From CAVSRC01 sp963782045 (lineage in GTDB: Bacteria; Pseudomonadota; Alphaproteobacteria; Rhizobiales; Kaistiaceae): a stretch of DNA of 64,000 bases. How positions within the stretch are numbered: the stretch's first letter is position 1; each line of letters starts with the position of its first letter. The notes below the pieces were generated by a model that saw only the letters and a list, made by a program, of their open reading frames with translations, was not told where the DNA came from and ran no database searches. Below are positions 42,752-51,826 of this stretch, in pieces. The stretch lies in the NCBI GenBank assembly GCA_963782045.1, contig CAWAIR010000016.1:1-64000 (forward strand). Reading direction: 5' to 3'. Position numbers and translations under genes: made by a program.

Positions 42752-43270
42752 TCACTCGAAGGGCAAGCGGGAAGCGGCCCTGAGCAGGCCGAGAAGCACC
42801 GGGCCGTGCAGCACCAGCGCCAGCGGAACGAGCCAGAGCAGCGCGGCATGCGAATACCATTGCCCGGCCGCAGCGGCGTGGAGCAGCCAGAGGGAGAAGG
42901 GCAGGTTGACGAGGACCGCCGTCACCAGGCCCGGCGAGTAGCCGCTGAGCACCACCGCGGCGCCGACGTGCGAGACGACGTTGATGAGCATGGTCGCCTG
43001 GATGGCGAGCAAAGCGTAGCCGGCGGCGCTTCCAGGTGTGGAGAGATCGCTCGACGCGGCGATGAGGAAGGCAATGAGCGTGATGAAGACGAGGAGCGCG
43101 GCGAACTGGCGCCAAGTGTAGACGCCGACGATGCGCTTGAGGCGCGCCGGCATGGCGGCCTGCGTGGCCGGCAGAGTGCGCTTCATCAGCGCGCCCTCTT
43201 CGAGGTTGTGGACGGCGAAGAGGGTTGGCACCAGCCAGAGCAGGAAGGCGCGGGAATCGAGGGCCAGCAT
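42752..43270 (-). CDS. HXXEE-domain membrane protein
   Basis: 172 residues, about five hydrophobic segments. The first helix ends with HNLEE (residues 21-25), the motif that names the HXXEE family; a second histidine motif (NVVSHVGAAVV) sits in a later helix. Family function is unknown; the conserved His and Glu residues inside the membrane suggest a metal site. It lies 8 bases after the FAD oxidoreductase gene in the same operon. Confidence 0.85.
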   Translation of the reverse strand: MLALDSRAFLLWLVPTLFAVHNLEEGALMKRTLPATQAAMPARLKRIVGVYTWRQFAALLVFITLIAFLIAASSDLSTPGSAAGYALLAIQATMLINVVSHVGAAVVLSGYSPGLVTAVLVNLPFSLWLLHAAAAGQWYSHAALLWLVPLALVLHGPVLLGLLRAASRLPFE

Positions 43271-43277
43271 CGCCGCC

Positions 43278-44696
43278 TCATTCCGGCGCCGTCTGCTGGA
43301 GCCCGGGGAAGAGATAGACCTTGTCGGAGTTAAGGTCGAAGTCCGGGTTCTCCCAGGCGATCATCTTGCCGGGATTGAGCAGGCCCTTGGGGTCGGCCTG
43401 CTGCTTGAAGGCGAGCTGGACCGCATCGGTCTTCTTCATGCCGCCTTCCTCCAGCGTGTAGCGGTGCGGATTGAAGATGGCGACGCCGTTATCCTCGTGG
43501 ATGCGGACGAGCTCGTCGAGGCGGGCGTCGCTGGTGTAGCGCACCAGCGGCAACCCGGCGGCCGAGACCTTGCCGTCAAAGCGGACGAACTCAAGATGGT
43601 CGGGCACCTCGTCGCCGAGAAGCCGGGTCAGCGTCTCGATCGACTTCAGATGATCGGGGAAGCGGTGCTGCGCCTGCAGGTAGGTGATCGACGGATCGAC
43701 GCGCAGCGCGCGCAGCGTCGTGTGGTTCCAGGCAAGCTCATAGGCCGGCGGCAGGCCCTTCTTTTCGGCGTCCGTCGCGGTGTCGGCGCGGAACAGGATC
43801 TCGGCCTTCTCGCGCTTCGCCAGCGCCAGGAAGGGGGAGAGCGACTGCGGTGCGACCATGAGCAGGACGACGGAGTGCTCGCCGCGGAAGAACTTCTGGT
43901 GGCGCAGGAAATAGTCGTGCGGCACCGGCGCGGCGACCACCGCGATCTCCTTGAACAGCAGCCCGTCCTCGTTGCCGAGAAGATCGGCGAAGCGCACCGC
44001 GTCCATGTAGTCGTCATAGCCGACGATGACGTCGATCCAGTCGTGGGCGGCGTCGAGCGGCACCTCGACCTCGGTGATGATGCCGTTAGTGCCGTAAGCG
44101 TGCATCACCTTGAGCAGGTCCCAGCCGTCGAGCGAGAGCACGCGCGGCTCGGCCTCCATGGTGACGATGCGCATGCCGAGTACGTTGCCGATGTTGCGCA
44201 GGCCGCCCCAGTTGATCGAGCCGATGCCGCCGGAGCCGCCGGCGATGAAGCCGGCCAGCGTCGCGGTGGCGGCGGTCGAGGGATGGATGCGGACCTCCTG
44301 GCGGCTGTCGGCGCGGGTCTCCCGGTCGACCTTGGCGATGACCGCGCCGGCTTCGGTGACGACGCGGCCGGGAGCGATCGCCTTGACCGCGTTCATGTCG
44401 GCGAGGCTGAGCACGACGCCGCCCGACAGCGGCATGGCCTGGCCGTAATTGCCGGTGCCGGTGCCACGTGGGGTAACGGGGATGCCGAGGGCGTAGCAGG
44501 CCTTGAGCACCTGCACCACCTCGGCCTCGCTCTTCGGCGAGACGATGAGGTCGCCGGTGACGGCGTCGAGCTGGCGCTTGAGCACCGGCGAGTACCAGTA
44601 GAAGTCGCGGCTCTTCTGCTTGACGATGGCCGGGTGGTCCTCGACCTTGATGCTATCCAGCTCCTTCTTGAGCGCGGCGATGTCGTAGGCACTCAT
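43278..44696 (-). CDS. FAD-binding oxidoreductase (GlcD/D-lactate dehydrogenase type)
   Basis: 472 residues. The FAD-binding_4 domain is clear: LIVSPKSEAEVVQVLKACYALGIPVTPRGTGTGNYGQAMPLSGGVVLSL, then GFIAGGSGGIGSINWGGLRNIG. The C-terminal part ends DPKGLLNPGKMI, as in GlcD, VAO-type and D-lactate dehydrogenases. It oxidises a hydroxy acid or similar compound with flavin. Its ATG overlaps the deaminase stop by 4 bases (ATGA), so the two are translated together; the substrate is therefore probably a product of that amidohydrolase. Confidence 0.87.
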   Translation of the reverse strand: MSAYDIAALKKELDSIKVEDHPAIVKQKSRDFYWYSPVLKRQLDAVTGDLIVSPKSEAEVVQVLKACYALGIPVTPRGTGTGNYGQAMPLSGGVVLSLADMNAVKAIAPGRVVTEAGAVIAKVDRETRADSRQEVRIHPSTAATATLAGFIAGGSGGIGSINWGGLRNIGNVLGMRIVTMEAEPRVLSLDGWDLLKVMHAYGTNGIITEVEVPLDAAHDWIDVIVGYDDYMDAVRFADLLGNEDGLLFKEIAVVAAPVPHDYFLRHQKFFRGEHSVVLLMVAPQSLSPFLALAKREKAEILFRADTATDAEKKGLPPAYELAWNHTTLRALRVDPSITYLQAQHRFPDHLKSIETLTRLLGDEVPDHLEFVRFDGKVSAAGLPLVRYTSDARLDELVRIHEDNGVAIFNPHRYTLEEGGMKKTDAVQLAFKQQADPKGLLNPGKMIAWENPDFDLNSDKVYLFPGLQQTAPE

Positions 44697-46036
44697 GCTG
44701 TCACCATGATGTCGTCGAGTTCCCGGTAATCGGGAAGCGTGCGGTCAATGGGCTTGCCGGCGCGCAGCACCGTGCGGTCAGCCTGCGGGCGGGCAAGCAG
44801 CTCGGTGAAGCTGCGGGCGCGGAAGAGCACCAGGTCGGCGGGGAGGCCGGCGGCGATGACGCCGCGATCCGGGCGGCCGACGGTTTCTGCCGCGCCGCGG
44901 GCGACCGCGGCCGGCCAGCGGCCGAACGGGTGGTCGAAATGGGCGATGCGCACCGCCTCGCGGAAGACCTCGACCATGTCGAGGTCGCCATAGGCATAGA
45001 AGGGGTCGCGGGTGTTGTCGGAGGCAACGGCGACGGGGACGCCGCGGGCGGCCATCTCGTGCAGCAGCGTGATGCCGCGCCAGCGCGGCGTACGGGCCGG
45101 GCCGGCGAGATCGGCGTCGTCGGCGCGGTGACGATCCTGCAGGTACATGTTGCACATGGGCAGCGAGACGATGCTGATGCCCGCCCTGGCGACCAGATCG
45201 AGAGTCTCGTCGGCCTCGTCGGTCATCTGACGGGCGATCGAGCAGCAGTGGCCGGCGTTGACCTTTCCCGTGAAGCCGAGTTCGATGACGGCCTCGGCCA
45301 GATAGCGCAGGCATCGGCTCTCCGGGTCTTCCGTCTCGTCGATGTGGAGGTCGAGGTCCAGTTCGTTGTCGCGCGCGATCCTGACGACCGCCTCGATGTT
45401 GCGGCGGGTGTCGCGCGGCGCGGCGAAGGCGCCGCCGAGAATGCCGCCGTAGCCCTTGAGCAGGGCGACCAGTTCGGCGACGAAGGCGTCATCGAAGACG
45501 TGTTCGCCGCCGGCCAGCGACACGGCCTGTAGTTCAACCCGCCCCGCCCACTTGTCGCGCATGCGGGCGAAGGTTGGCCAGCTCTCGCGGTGTTGACCGT
45601 TGGCGGAATCGAGGTGGGTGCGGATGAGTGCCGTGCCGTGGGCATAGGCGGCGCGCAGGGCGAAATCCATGCGCCGCTCGAGATCGTGCGGCCGCCAGTG
45701 CATCTCGCGGTCGATCTTCACCGCCTCCAGAGCACTGCCGAAGGTGCCGTCCGGGTTGCGGCGGCGCGGCCAGATGTGGCCCTTGTCGAGGTGGGTGTGC
45801 ATGTCGACGAAGCACGGCCACACCATGCCGCGGTCGAGATCGAGCCTCGGCAGCTTGGTACGGCGGCCGGGCGGATCGATGCGTTCGATCAAGCCATTGC
45901 GGATAGTGATGTCGGCGGCGATGAGACCGTCCTCATCCAGCGAACCGGCGAAGCCGTCGGCGAGCACCGCCGGCAGCGTCGCATTGGCGAGCACGTAGCG
46001 CGCCTCTTTCGGAACCTTGGCGAAACCCTTTGCCAT
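44693..46036 (-). CDS. Cytosine-deaminase-like amidohydrolase
   Basis: 447 residues. MHTHLDKGHIWPRR is the metal-binding HxHxDK motif of cytosine deaminases; THLDSANGQHRESWPTF, LDLHIDETEDPE (His, Asp ligands region), NAGHCCS (His) and VAVASDNTRDPFYAYGDLDMVEVF (Asp) complete the active site. It removes ammonia from, or opens, a nitrogen heterocycle; true cytosine specificity is not certain. No signal peptide. It begins 24 bases after the ABC permease gene, in an operon with a substrate importer and an FAD oxidoreductase. GGGGG precedes the ATG at 46036. Confidence 0.87.
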   Translation of the reverse strand: MAKGFAKVPKEARYVLANATLPAVLADGFAGSLDEDGLIAADITIRNGLIERIDPPGRRTKLPRLDLDRGMVWPCFVDMHTHLDKGHIWPRRRNPDGTFGSALEAVKIDREMHWRPHDLERRMDFALRAAYAHGTALIRTHLDSANGQHRESWPTFARMRDKWAGRVELQAVSLAGGEHVFDDAFVAELVALLKGYGGILGGAFAAPRDTRRNIEAVVRIARDNELDLDLHIDETEDPESRCLRYLAEAVIELGFTGKVNAGHCCSIARQMTDEADETLDLVARAGISIVSLPMCNMYLQDRHRADDADLAGPARTPRWRGITLLHEMAARGVPVAVASDNTRDPFYAYGDLDMVEVFREAVRIAHFDHPFGRWPAAVARGAAETVGRPDRGVIAAGLPADLVLFRARSFTELLARPQADRTVLRAGKPIDRTLPDYRELDDIMVTA

Positions 46037-46059
46037 GTCGCGCCCCCCGTCGCGTTTCC

Positions 46060-46938
46060 CTAGTTCTCGCGGCGCACGGCGCTCTCGTGCCACTTGCGGA
46101 GGAGCAGGTGGGAGATCAGGCTGGTGGCGAAGAAGATCAGCACGCCGGTGAAGGAAAGCAGCAGAAGCGCCGCGAACAGGCGCGGGATGTTCAGCCGGAA
46201 CTGGGCTTCGAGCAGGCGGAAGGCGAGGCCCGAACCGGCGCCGGCGGAGCCCGCGGCGAATTCGGCGACGACCGCGGCAATCAGCGCCAGGCCGCCGGCG
46301 ATCCTCAGTCCCGCGAGGAAATAGGGCAGCGCATTGGGCAGCTTCAGGTGGAGGAGCGTCTGCCAGCGGCTGGCGCCGTAGAGCTCGAACAGGTTGAGCA
46401 GGTTGTGGTCGGTCGAGCGCAGCCCCTGCGTGGTGTTGGAGAGCACCGGGAAGAAGGCGACGAGCCAGGCGCAGATGAGCAGCGCCGTCTGGGTGTTGGG
46501 CGTGTAGATCAGGATCAGCGGCGCGATGGCGACGATCGGCGTCACCTGCAGGATGACGGCATAGGGGTAGAGCGCCAGCTCGATCCACTTCGACTGAGCC
46601 ATGAGGATGGCGAGCGCGACGCCGCCGACCAGCGCGATGGCCAGCGCCGAGAAGGTGATCTTGAGGGTCACCATCAGGGCGGGCAGCAGGATCGGATAGT
46701 CGGTGCCGAAGGCTTCGGCGATGCGCAACGGGCTTGGCAGGATGTAGTGCGGCACGTTGGCGGCGTCGACGTAGACCTGCCAGACGATGAGCAGCAGGAC
46801 GAGCATGCCGACGGGAACGGCGATGCGCGCGACGCGCTCGCCGAGGCTCTGCGCCGGCGGCGGCCGCGGCGCTTCGTCCTCGCCCTGATGAAAAGGGGCG
46901 CCGGCCAGATCGGGCTTTTCGGCTTCCAGTGTCGTCAT
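46060..46938 (-). CDS. ABC transporter permease (SsuC/ThiX type)
   Basis: 292 residues. A polar N terminus is followed by six hydrophobic helices. The conserved EAA loop reads GASRWQTLLHLKLPNALPYFLAGLRIAGGLALIAAVVAEFAAG, with the G and P positions kept. It matches permeases of nitrate/taurine/thiamine-precursor (NMT1-type) importers. It lies 5 bases after the ATPase gene and upstream of the deaminase gene, so it very likely imports the deaminase's substrate. Confidence 0.92.
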   Translation of the reverse strand: MTTLEAEKPDLAGAPFHQGEDEAPRPPPAQSLGERVARIAVPVGMLVLLLIVWQVYVDAANVPHYILPSPLRIAEAFGTDYPILLPALMVTLKITFSALAIALVGGVALAILMAQSKWIELALYPYAVILQVTPIVAIAPLILIYTPNTQTALLICAWLVAFFPVLSNTTQGLRSTDHNLLNLFELYGASRWQTLLHLKLPNALPYFLAGLRIAGGLALIAAVVAEFAAGSAGAGSGLAFRLLEAQFRLNIPRLFAALLLLSFTGVLIFFATSLISHLLLRKWHESAVRREN

Positions 46939-46943
46939 CGAAC

Positions 46944-47774
46944 TCAGTGGGTCGCTTCGATTGCGTTGTGCAGGGCCTGCGAGGTGCGCCGGCAGTAGTC
47001 GTTGTAGACGGCGGAGGTGCGGAACTCCTCCTCGCGCGGATAGGCGGCGTCGATCGGGATGTCCTGGACGACGCGCCCCGGCCGCGCCGCCATGACCACG
47101 ATGCGGCTGGACAGATAGACAGATTCGAACACCGAGTGGGTGACGAAGATCACCGTCCAGCCGAACGTCTGCCAGAGGTGGAGCAGGTCGTTGTTGAGCT
47201 TGAAGCGGGTGATCTCGTCGAGCGCGGCAAACGGCTCGTCCATCAGCAAGAGCTTGGGCTTGGTGATGAGCGCGCGGGCGATGGAAACGCGCATCTTCAT
47301 GCCGCCCGACAGCTCGCGCGGATAGGAATCGGCGAACTTTTCGAGGCCGACCATGTGCAACGCTTCCATGACGCGATCGCGCGCTTGCGTCTTCGAGACG
47401 CGCTGCAGGCGGAGCGGCAGCCAGACGTTGCCGTAGACCGTGGCCCAGGGCATCAGCGTCGGCTCCTGGAAGACGAAGCCGATCTCCTTCTGCGGGTGGC
47501 CCTCGGCGTCGTAGCGATCCGCCGACGGCCAGTCGATTGCGCCGGCCGTGGTGTCGCCGAGGCCGGCGATCATCCTCAGCACGGTCGACTTGCCGCAGCC
47601 GGAGGGGCCGAGAAGGCTGACGAACTCGCCCTGGCCGATATCCAGCGACATGTTCTGCAGGGCGACGGTGCCGTTGGAGAACGTCTTGGAGACGCCGTCG
47701 AGCGACACCAGGGGCCGGCTGCCGCGGCGTGGGGCGGACGGCTGCATGTCGCTCGGCATCACATTGGTATTCAA
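46944..47774 (-). CDS. ABC transporter ATPase (SsuB/ThiZ type)
   Basis: 276 residues from the chosen start. Walker A GPSGCGKS, Q-loop VFQEPTLMPW, signature LSGGM, Walker B LLLMDEPFAALDE and H-loop VTHSVFE are all present; the EPTLMPW Q-loop is typical of taurine/nitrate-type importers. The start is uncertain: TTG at 47774 has GGAG 7 bases upstream; ATG at 47759 and a longer frame to 47837 also exist. It energises the permease encoded 5 bases downstream. Confidence 0.9.
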   Translation of the reverse strand: MNTNVMPSDMQPSAPRRGSRPLVSLDGVSKTFSNGTVALQNMSLDIGQGEFVSLLGPSGCGKSTVLRMIAGLGDTTAGAIDWPSADRYDAEGHPQKEIGFVFQEPTLMPWATVYGNVWLPLRLQRVSKTQARDRVMEALHMVGLEKFADSYPRELSGGMKMRVSIARALITKPKLLLMDEPFAALDEITRFKLNNDLLHLWQTFGWTVIFVTHSVFESVYLSSRIVVMAARPGRVVQDIPIDAAYPREEEFRTSAVYNDYCRRTSQALHNAIEATH

Positions 47775-47915
47775 GGGTCTGCTCCGTTTAACGCCAGGAC
47801 GCCGGCGCCGACGGTCGATGTCCGTCATGCTGTCCAATGGCGATGGCGGAGCCGCGGCTCCGCCATCCGTCTTCTCCTGCCGGCCGGGTGCTGCCCCGCG
47901 GCCGGGGATCGTCGA

Positions 47916-48926
47916 CTACTTCTTCAGGTCCATGCCCACCTTCTTGCAGACGAACTGGGTCGTGTAGGCCTGCTTGATGGGGATGTTGGCCTTGATCACG
48001 CCGGCCTTGACGATGGTGTCGTAGAAATCCTGCCAGCGGGTGCCAGTCATGCAGCCGATACCCTGGGTCAGCGAGTCGCCGGAATCGACGATGCCGTACT
48101 CCTTCATCTTGGCGATGGAGTAGGCGATCTGATCGTCGGTCATGTCCGGATTGTCTTTCTTGATCAGCGCGTTGGCGGCGGTGTTGTCGCCGTAGAGATA
48201 GTTGTACCAGCCGATGATCGAGGCATCGACGAAGCGCTGCACGATGTCCGGGTTCTTGGCGACGTAGTCCTGCTTGGCCTCGATCGTGGTCGAATAGTCG
48301 CCGTAGCCGGCGTCGGCCAGCAGGAAGACCAGCGGCTTGAAGCCGCCCTGCTTCTCGATCTCGAAGGGCTCGGAGGTCAGATAGCCCTGCTGCGCCGACA
48401 TCTTGTCGGCGAGGAAGGGCTGCGGGTTGAAGGTGTAGGGCTTGTACTGGTCGTCGCGGAAGCCCGTGTAGGCCTGCTTCATCCACTGGAAATAGGTGGT
48501 GAAGCCGTCCTTGCCCATGAAGATGGTCGGCAACTTGGCGAGATCGGCGAACTTCTCCACGCCGACGTCGGGATGGGCGATGAGGACCTGCGGGTCCTTC
48601 TGGAACATGGCGGCGACTTCCTCAACCGGAACGCCCTGGTCGATGGCGTTGTAGGCGCCGAGCATGCCGCCCATGTAGAACTGGATCTTGTCGCCGAGCA
48701 GCAGGGCCTGGTTGGAGGCCTGCGGGCCGCCTTGCACGATGGTGACCTTGAGGCCGTACTTCTCGTAGGTGCCGTCGGCGACGGACTGGTAGAAACCGCC
48801 GTGCTCGGCCTCGGCCAGCCAGTTGGTGCCGAACGAAACCTCGTCGAGGGCGAGCGCCGGGCTGGCCAGCGCCACCAGGCCGGCGCCGAGCGCCAGGCCG
48901 AGGCTCAAGTGTTTCAGAGTGCTCAT
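47916..48926 (-). CDS. NMT1/THI5-like ABC substrate-binding protein
   Basis: 336 residues. Signal peptide of about 26 residues (ending ASPALA). Mature part: VSFGTNWLAEAEHGGFYQSVADGTYEKYGLKVTIVQGG, the N-terminal pattern of NMT1/THI5-like proteins that bind pyrimidines, amidines and similar cyclic compounds, followed by LLLGDKIQFYMGG and a two-lobe fold. Two cysteines in the C-terminal part (GCMTG, FVCKK) may form a disulfide. A strong purine site, GGAGAAGGGG, precedes the ATG. First gene of the leftward run; ligand likely an N-heterocycle, judged from the neighbouring deaminase. Confidence 0.9.
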   Translation of the reverse strand: MSTLKHLSLGLALGAGLVALASPALALDEVSFGTNWLAEAEHGGFYQSVADGTYEKYGLKVTIVQGGPQASNQALLLGDKIQFYMGGMLGAYNAIDQGVPVEEVAAMFQKDPQVLIAHPDVGVEKFADLAKLPTIFMGKDGFTTYFQWMKQAYTGFRDDQYKPYTFNPQPFLADKMSAQQGYLTSEPFEIEKQGGFKPLVFLLADAGYGDYSTTIEAKQDYVAKNPDIVQRFVDASIIGWYNYLYGDNTAANALIKKDNPDMTDDQIAYSIAKMKEYGIVDSGDSLTQGIGCMTGTRWQDFYDTIVKAGVIKANIPIKQAYTTQFVCKKVGMDLKK

Positions 48927-49255
48927 TTCCCCTTCTCCGCCTTTCGTCGGCATGGCCGCTCGCGCGATGCCACGCCATCCATTCCGTTCCCTTGTCCTGA
49001 TCGGCCGGGGGCCTGCCTTCGCTCGCGGCAAACGCGGCCAACCAAAACATCGCAAGACGTATGCCACCGGCCGCATGCGGTGGCGTTGCCCATGCGGCAG
49101 CCTGTGGCGCCGGCCGCCGCGCGCGCGCCACTCTAGGCCAAGCCACCTGCACAAGAAAGCGGCAGTGTCTGACCTTATCCTCCGCGCGTCCGGCTCTTGT
49201 CAGGCGGCGCCCGGCAATCGTAGCGTCGGCCGAATTCCTCTCGCGAGGGCTAGAA
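48927..49255. other. Divergent intergenic region between the two catabolic blocks
   Basis: 329 bases between the binding-protein gene (leftward) and the ridA gene (rightward). It must hold the promoters of both blocks. I see GC-rich inverted stretches around CCACCGGCCGCATGCGGTGGC (49054-49074 region) but no convincing riboswitch or known operator. The transcripts' leaders appear to be long on the left side. Confidence 0.4.
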
Positions 49256-49645
49256 ATGGCACAGCCGCTCAACCCCGCCAGTGTCCGTGCGCCATTCGGC
49301 CACTATAGCCATGGCATGGCGGTGGCGGCGCCCGGCCGCATGGTGTTCTGCTCGGGGCAGCTTGGCATCGGGATCGACGACACCGTGCCGGACACGGTCG
49401 CGGCCCAGGCGGAGCTCTGCTTCCGCGCCATCGCCGCTATCCTCGCCGAGGCGGGGCTCGGCATGGGCGACATCGTGCGGCTCAACGCCTTCGTCACCCG
49501 GCGCGAGCACATGCGCGACTACATGGCGGTGCGCGACCGCTTCGTCGGCGATCCGCCGCCGGCTTCGACGCTCACCATCGTCTCGGGCTTCACGCGGCCG
49601 GAATTCCTGGTCGAGGTCGAGGCGACGGCGGTGGCCGCATCGTGA
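49256..49645 (+). CDS. RidA-family protein
   Basis: 129 residues, a YjgF/YER057c/UK114 family member. RidA enzymes hydrolyse reactive enamines/imines to ketones and ammonia; others in the family act in pyrimidine breakdown (RutC type). YSHGMAVAAPGRMVFCSGQLGI, AELCFRAIAAILAEAGLGMGDIVRLNAFV, and FTRPEFLVEVEATAVA are conserved; the arginine expected near the C-terminal region of active RidA is replaced by TRPEFLVE with R at the earlier place. First gene of the rightward block, with the LysE gene overlapping its stop by 4 bases (GTGA). Confidence 0.88.
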   Translation: MAQPLNPASVRAPFGHYSHGMAVAAPGRMVFCSGQLGIGIDDTVPDTVAAQAELCFRAIAAILAEAGLGMGDIVRLNAFVTRREHMRDYMAVRDRFVGDPPPASTLTIVSGFTRPEFLVEVEATAVAAS

Positions 49646-50256
49646 CCGCCGACGGGCTCGCGGTCCTCGCGCCGGTGGTGGCGGTGTGGGCGCTGGCGGT
49701 GATTCTGCCGGGGCCGAACTTCCTGGCGATCACCTACGCCGCCGCCATGCGCGGCCGCCGGGCGGCGGTGCTCACCGCGCTCGGTTCGCTCACCGGTACC
49801 GCCTTCTGGATCGCGACGGGGTTGTTTGGGCTGAAGGCGCTGTTCGCGGTGTTGCCCTTCGCCGGCGTGGCAATCAGGATCGCTGGCGCGGCCTATCTCG
49901 TCTGGGCCGGCGTCCACATGGTCCGCGGCGCCGGCGCCGCCCTCGACGCGCCGCACAGGAACAGCGTCCTTTCCGCCTACCGCACGGGGCTGGCGACGAC
50001 GCTGTCCAATCCCAAATCGGCGGCCGTCGCTACCTCGCTGTTCGCCGTCGCCTTGCCGCCCGGCCACGAACTGACGCTGGGGCTCGAGGCGTTCGTGGCT
50101 CTCTTGGCGATTTCCTGTTGCTGGTATCTGCCGCTGGCGTTCTTCGCCTCGATGCCATGGATGACGCGGGTCTACCGGCCGGCGCGCGCGGCAATCGGCC
50201 GGGTGGCTGGCACGGTCTTTGTTCTGTTCGGGATCAGCCTGGCGATGGAGCGGTGA
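49642..50256 (+). CDS. LysE/RhtB-family amino-acid exporter
   Basis: 204 residues, six hydrophobic segments. ILPGPNFLAITYAAAMRGRRAAVLTALGSLTG is the typical GP(N)-rich opening of LysE-type exporters, and TGLATTLSNPKSAAVATSLF is the conserved NPK segment. Exports amino acids or similar small metabolites. It starts with GTG overlapping the ridA stop, and is followed after 4 bases by a deaminase gene, so all three are one operon. Confidence 0.9.
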   Translation: MTADGLAVLAPVVAVWALAVILPGPNFLAITYAAAMRGRRAAVLTALGSLTGTAFWIATGLFGLKALFAVLPFAGVAIRIAGAAYLVWAGVHMVRGAGAALDAPHRNSVLSAYRTGLATTLSNPKSAAVATSLFAVALPPGHELTLGLEAFVALLAISCCWYLPLAFFASMPWMTRVYRPARAAIGRVAGTVFVLFGISLAMER

Positions 50257-50260
50257 GACG

Positions 50261-51604
50261 ATGCGTCTGTGGATCAGAGAACCCCTGGCCATTCTGGCGG
50301 AGAACGCCGCCGGCGGGCTCGTCGTCGAAGGCGGCAGGATCGTCGAGCTGGTGCCGGCGGGCGGGGAGCCGGCGGCGCCGGTCGATCAGGTCTTCGATGC
50401 CGGCCGCCATGTGGTCATTCCGGGCCTCATCAACACCCACCACCACTTCTTCCAGACGCTCACCCGCGCCCATCCGGCGGCGATCAACAAGGAGCTGTTT
50501 CCCTGGCTGAAGGCGCTCTATCCGATCTGGGCGAAGAACGTGAAGCCGGATGCCTTCCGCCTGGCAACCCGGCTGGCGCTGACCGAACTCATGCTGTCGG
50601 GCTGCACCTGCGCCTCGGACCACCAGTATCTGTTCCCCGTCGGCCTCGACGACGCCATGGACATCCAGGCCGAAGAGGCGGCGCGGGTCGGCATCCGCAT
50701 GACGCTCAACCGCGGCTCGATGAATTTGTCCGAAAAGGACGGCGGCCTGCCGCCGGACAGCGTGGTGCAGGACGAGGACACGATCCTTGCCGACTGCGAG
50801 CGGGTGCTCGACCGCTATCACGACGCCGGCGAGGGGGCGATGCTTCAGGTGGCGCTGGCGCCGTGCGCCCCCTTCACGGTGACCAAGCGGCTGATGGTCG
50901 ACAGCGTCGCGCTTGCCGAGAAGCACAGCTGCCGCCTGCACACCCATCTCGGCGAGACGCGCGATGAGAACGAATACTGCCTGGCGCACTTCGAATGCCG
51001 GCCGGTGGACTACCTGGAGGAATGCGGCTGGCTCAACGACCGCGTCTGGCTCGCCCACGGTATCCACTTCAACGACGACGAAGTGAGGCGGCTCGGCCGC
51101 CATGGGGTGGGCGTCTGCCATTGCCCGACCTCCAACATGGTGCTCGCCTCCGGCCAGTGCCGCACCAAGGAGCTGGAGGCCGCCGGCAGCCCGGTCGGGC
51201 TCGGCGTCGACGGCTCGGCGTCGAACGACAACTCCAACCTGATGGAGGGCGTGCGCCACGCGCTGATGATCGGCCGGCTCACCTACGATGCCGCCGCGGT
51301 CACCCATTTCGACGCGCTGCGGTGGGCGACCGAAGGCTCCGCCCGCTGTCTTGGGCGCGACGATATCGGCGTGATCGCGGTCGGCAAGCAGGCCGACCTT
51401 GCCTTCTACACGCTGGACGAATTGCGCTTCTCCGGCGCCGGCGATCCGCTCGCCGCGCTGGTGCTGTGCGGCGCCCACGCTGCCGACCGGGTGATGATCG
51501 CGGGCGGCTGGACGGTCGAGGCCGGCCGGCCGGTGGGCATCGACGTGGCGAAGCTTCGCCGCGAACATGGCGAGGCCGCCAAGGCATTTCTCGCGGCTCT
51601 CTAG
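50261..51604 (+). CDS. 8-oxoguanine deaminase-like amidohydrolase
   Basis: 447 residues. Strongly resembles bacterial 8-oxoguanine deaminase: opening MRLWIREPLAILAEN, LINTHHHFFQTLTRA (HxH metal motif) and NKELFPWLKALYPIWA, then CTCASDHQYLFP, LHTHLGETRDENEYC, WLAHGIHFNDDE, CHCPTSNMVLASG and GLGVDGSASNDNSNLM. All ligand His and Asp residues of the amidohydrolase fold are present. It deaminates 8-oxoguanine to urate; isocytosine-like compounds are also possible. Third gene of the rightward operon after ridA and the LysE-type exporter, 4 bases from the latter. Confidence 0.88.
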   Translation: MRLWIREPLAILAENAAGGLVVEGGRIVELVPAGGEPAAPVDQVFDAGRHVVIPGLINTHHHFFQTLTRAHPAAINKELFPWLKALYPIWAKNVKPDAFRLATRLALTELMLSGCTCASDHQYLFPVGLDDAMDIQAEEAARVGIRMTLNRGSMNLSEKDGGLPPDSVVQDEDTILADCERVLDRYHDAGEGAMLQVALAPCAPFTVTKRLMVDSVALAEKHSCRLHTHLGETRDENEYCLAHFECRPVDYLEECGWLNDRVWLAHGIHFNDDEVRRLGRHGVGVCHCPTSNMVLASGQCRTKELEAAGSPVGLGVDGSASNDNSNLMEGVRHALMIGRLTYDAAAVTHFDALRWATEGSARCLGRDDIGVIAVGKQADLAFYTLDELRFSGAGDPLAALVLCGAHAADRVMIAGGWTVEAGRPVGIDVAKLRREHGEAAKAFLAAL

Positions 51605-51826
51605 GACCCCGAAGGCAGCCGATGTTTTCCGAGCGATTGACGAAGCCCTTAAGGCTTTAAGTATTCGCGGGCGGAACTGCGCGGCTGCATCGTTTCTGCC
51701 GCGCGAGAGGATCGCTTTCTGTAATCGTTCTATTAGAGCCACCTTAAACATTGATGCCCGATATTGGCGAAAGTGCCGATGCCGACGCTCCAAACAAGTG
51801 CCAGTGCGTCCGCCACGAGAAGCACG

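Noticed and set aside
51640..51760. CtrA-type sites (TTAA-N7-TTAA) before the small ORF/GGDEF-EAL pair
   Set aside because: TTAAGGCTTTAAG has the wrong spacing and TTAAACAT differs from the half-site; too weak to call.
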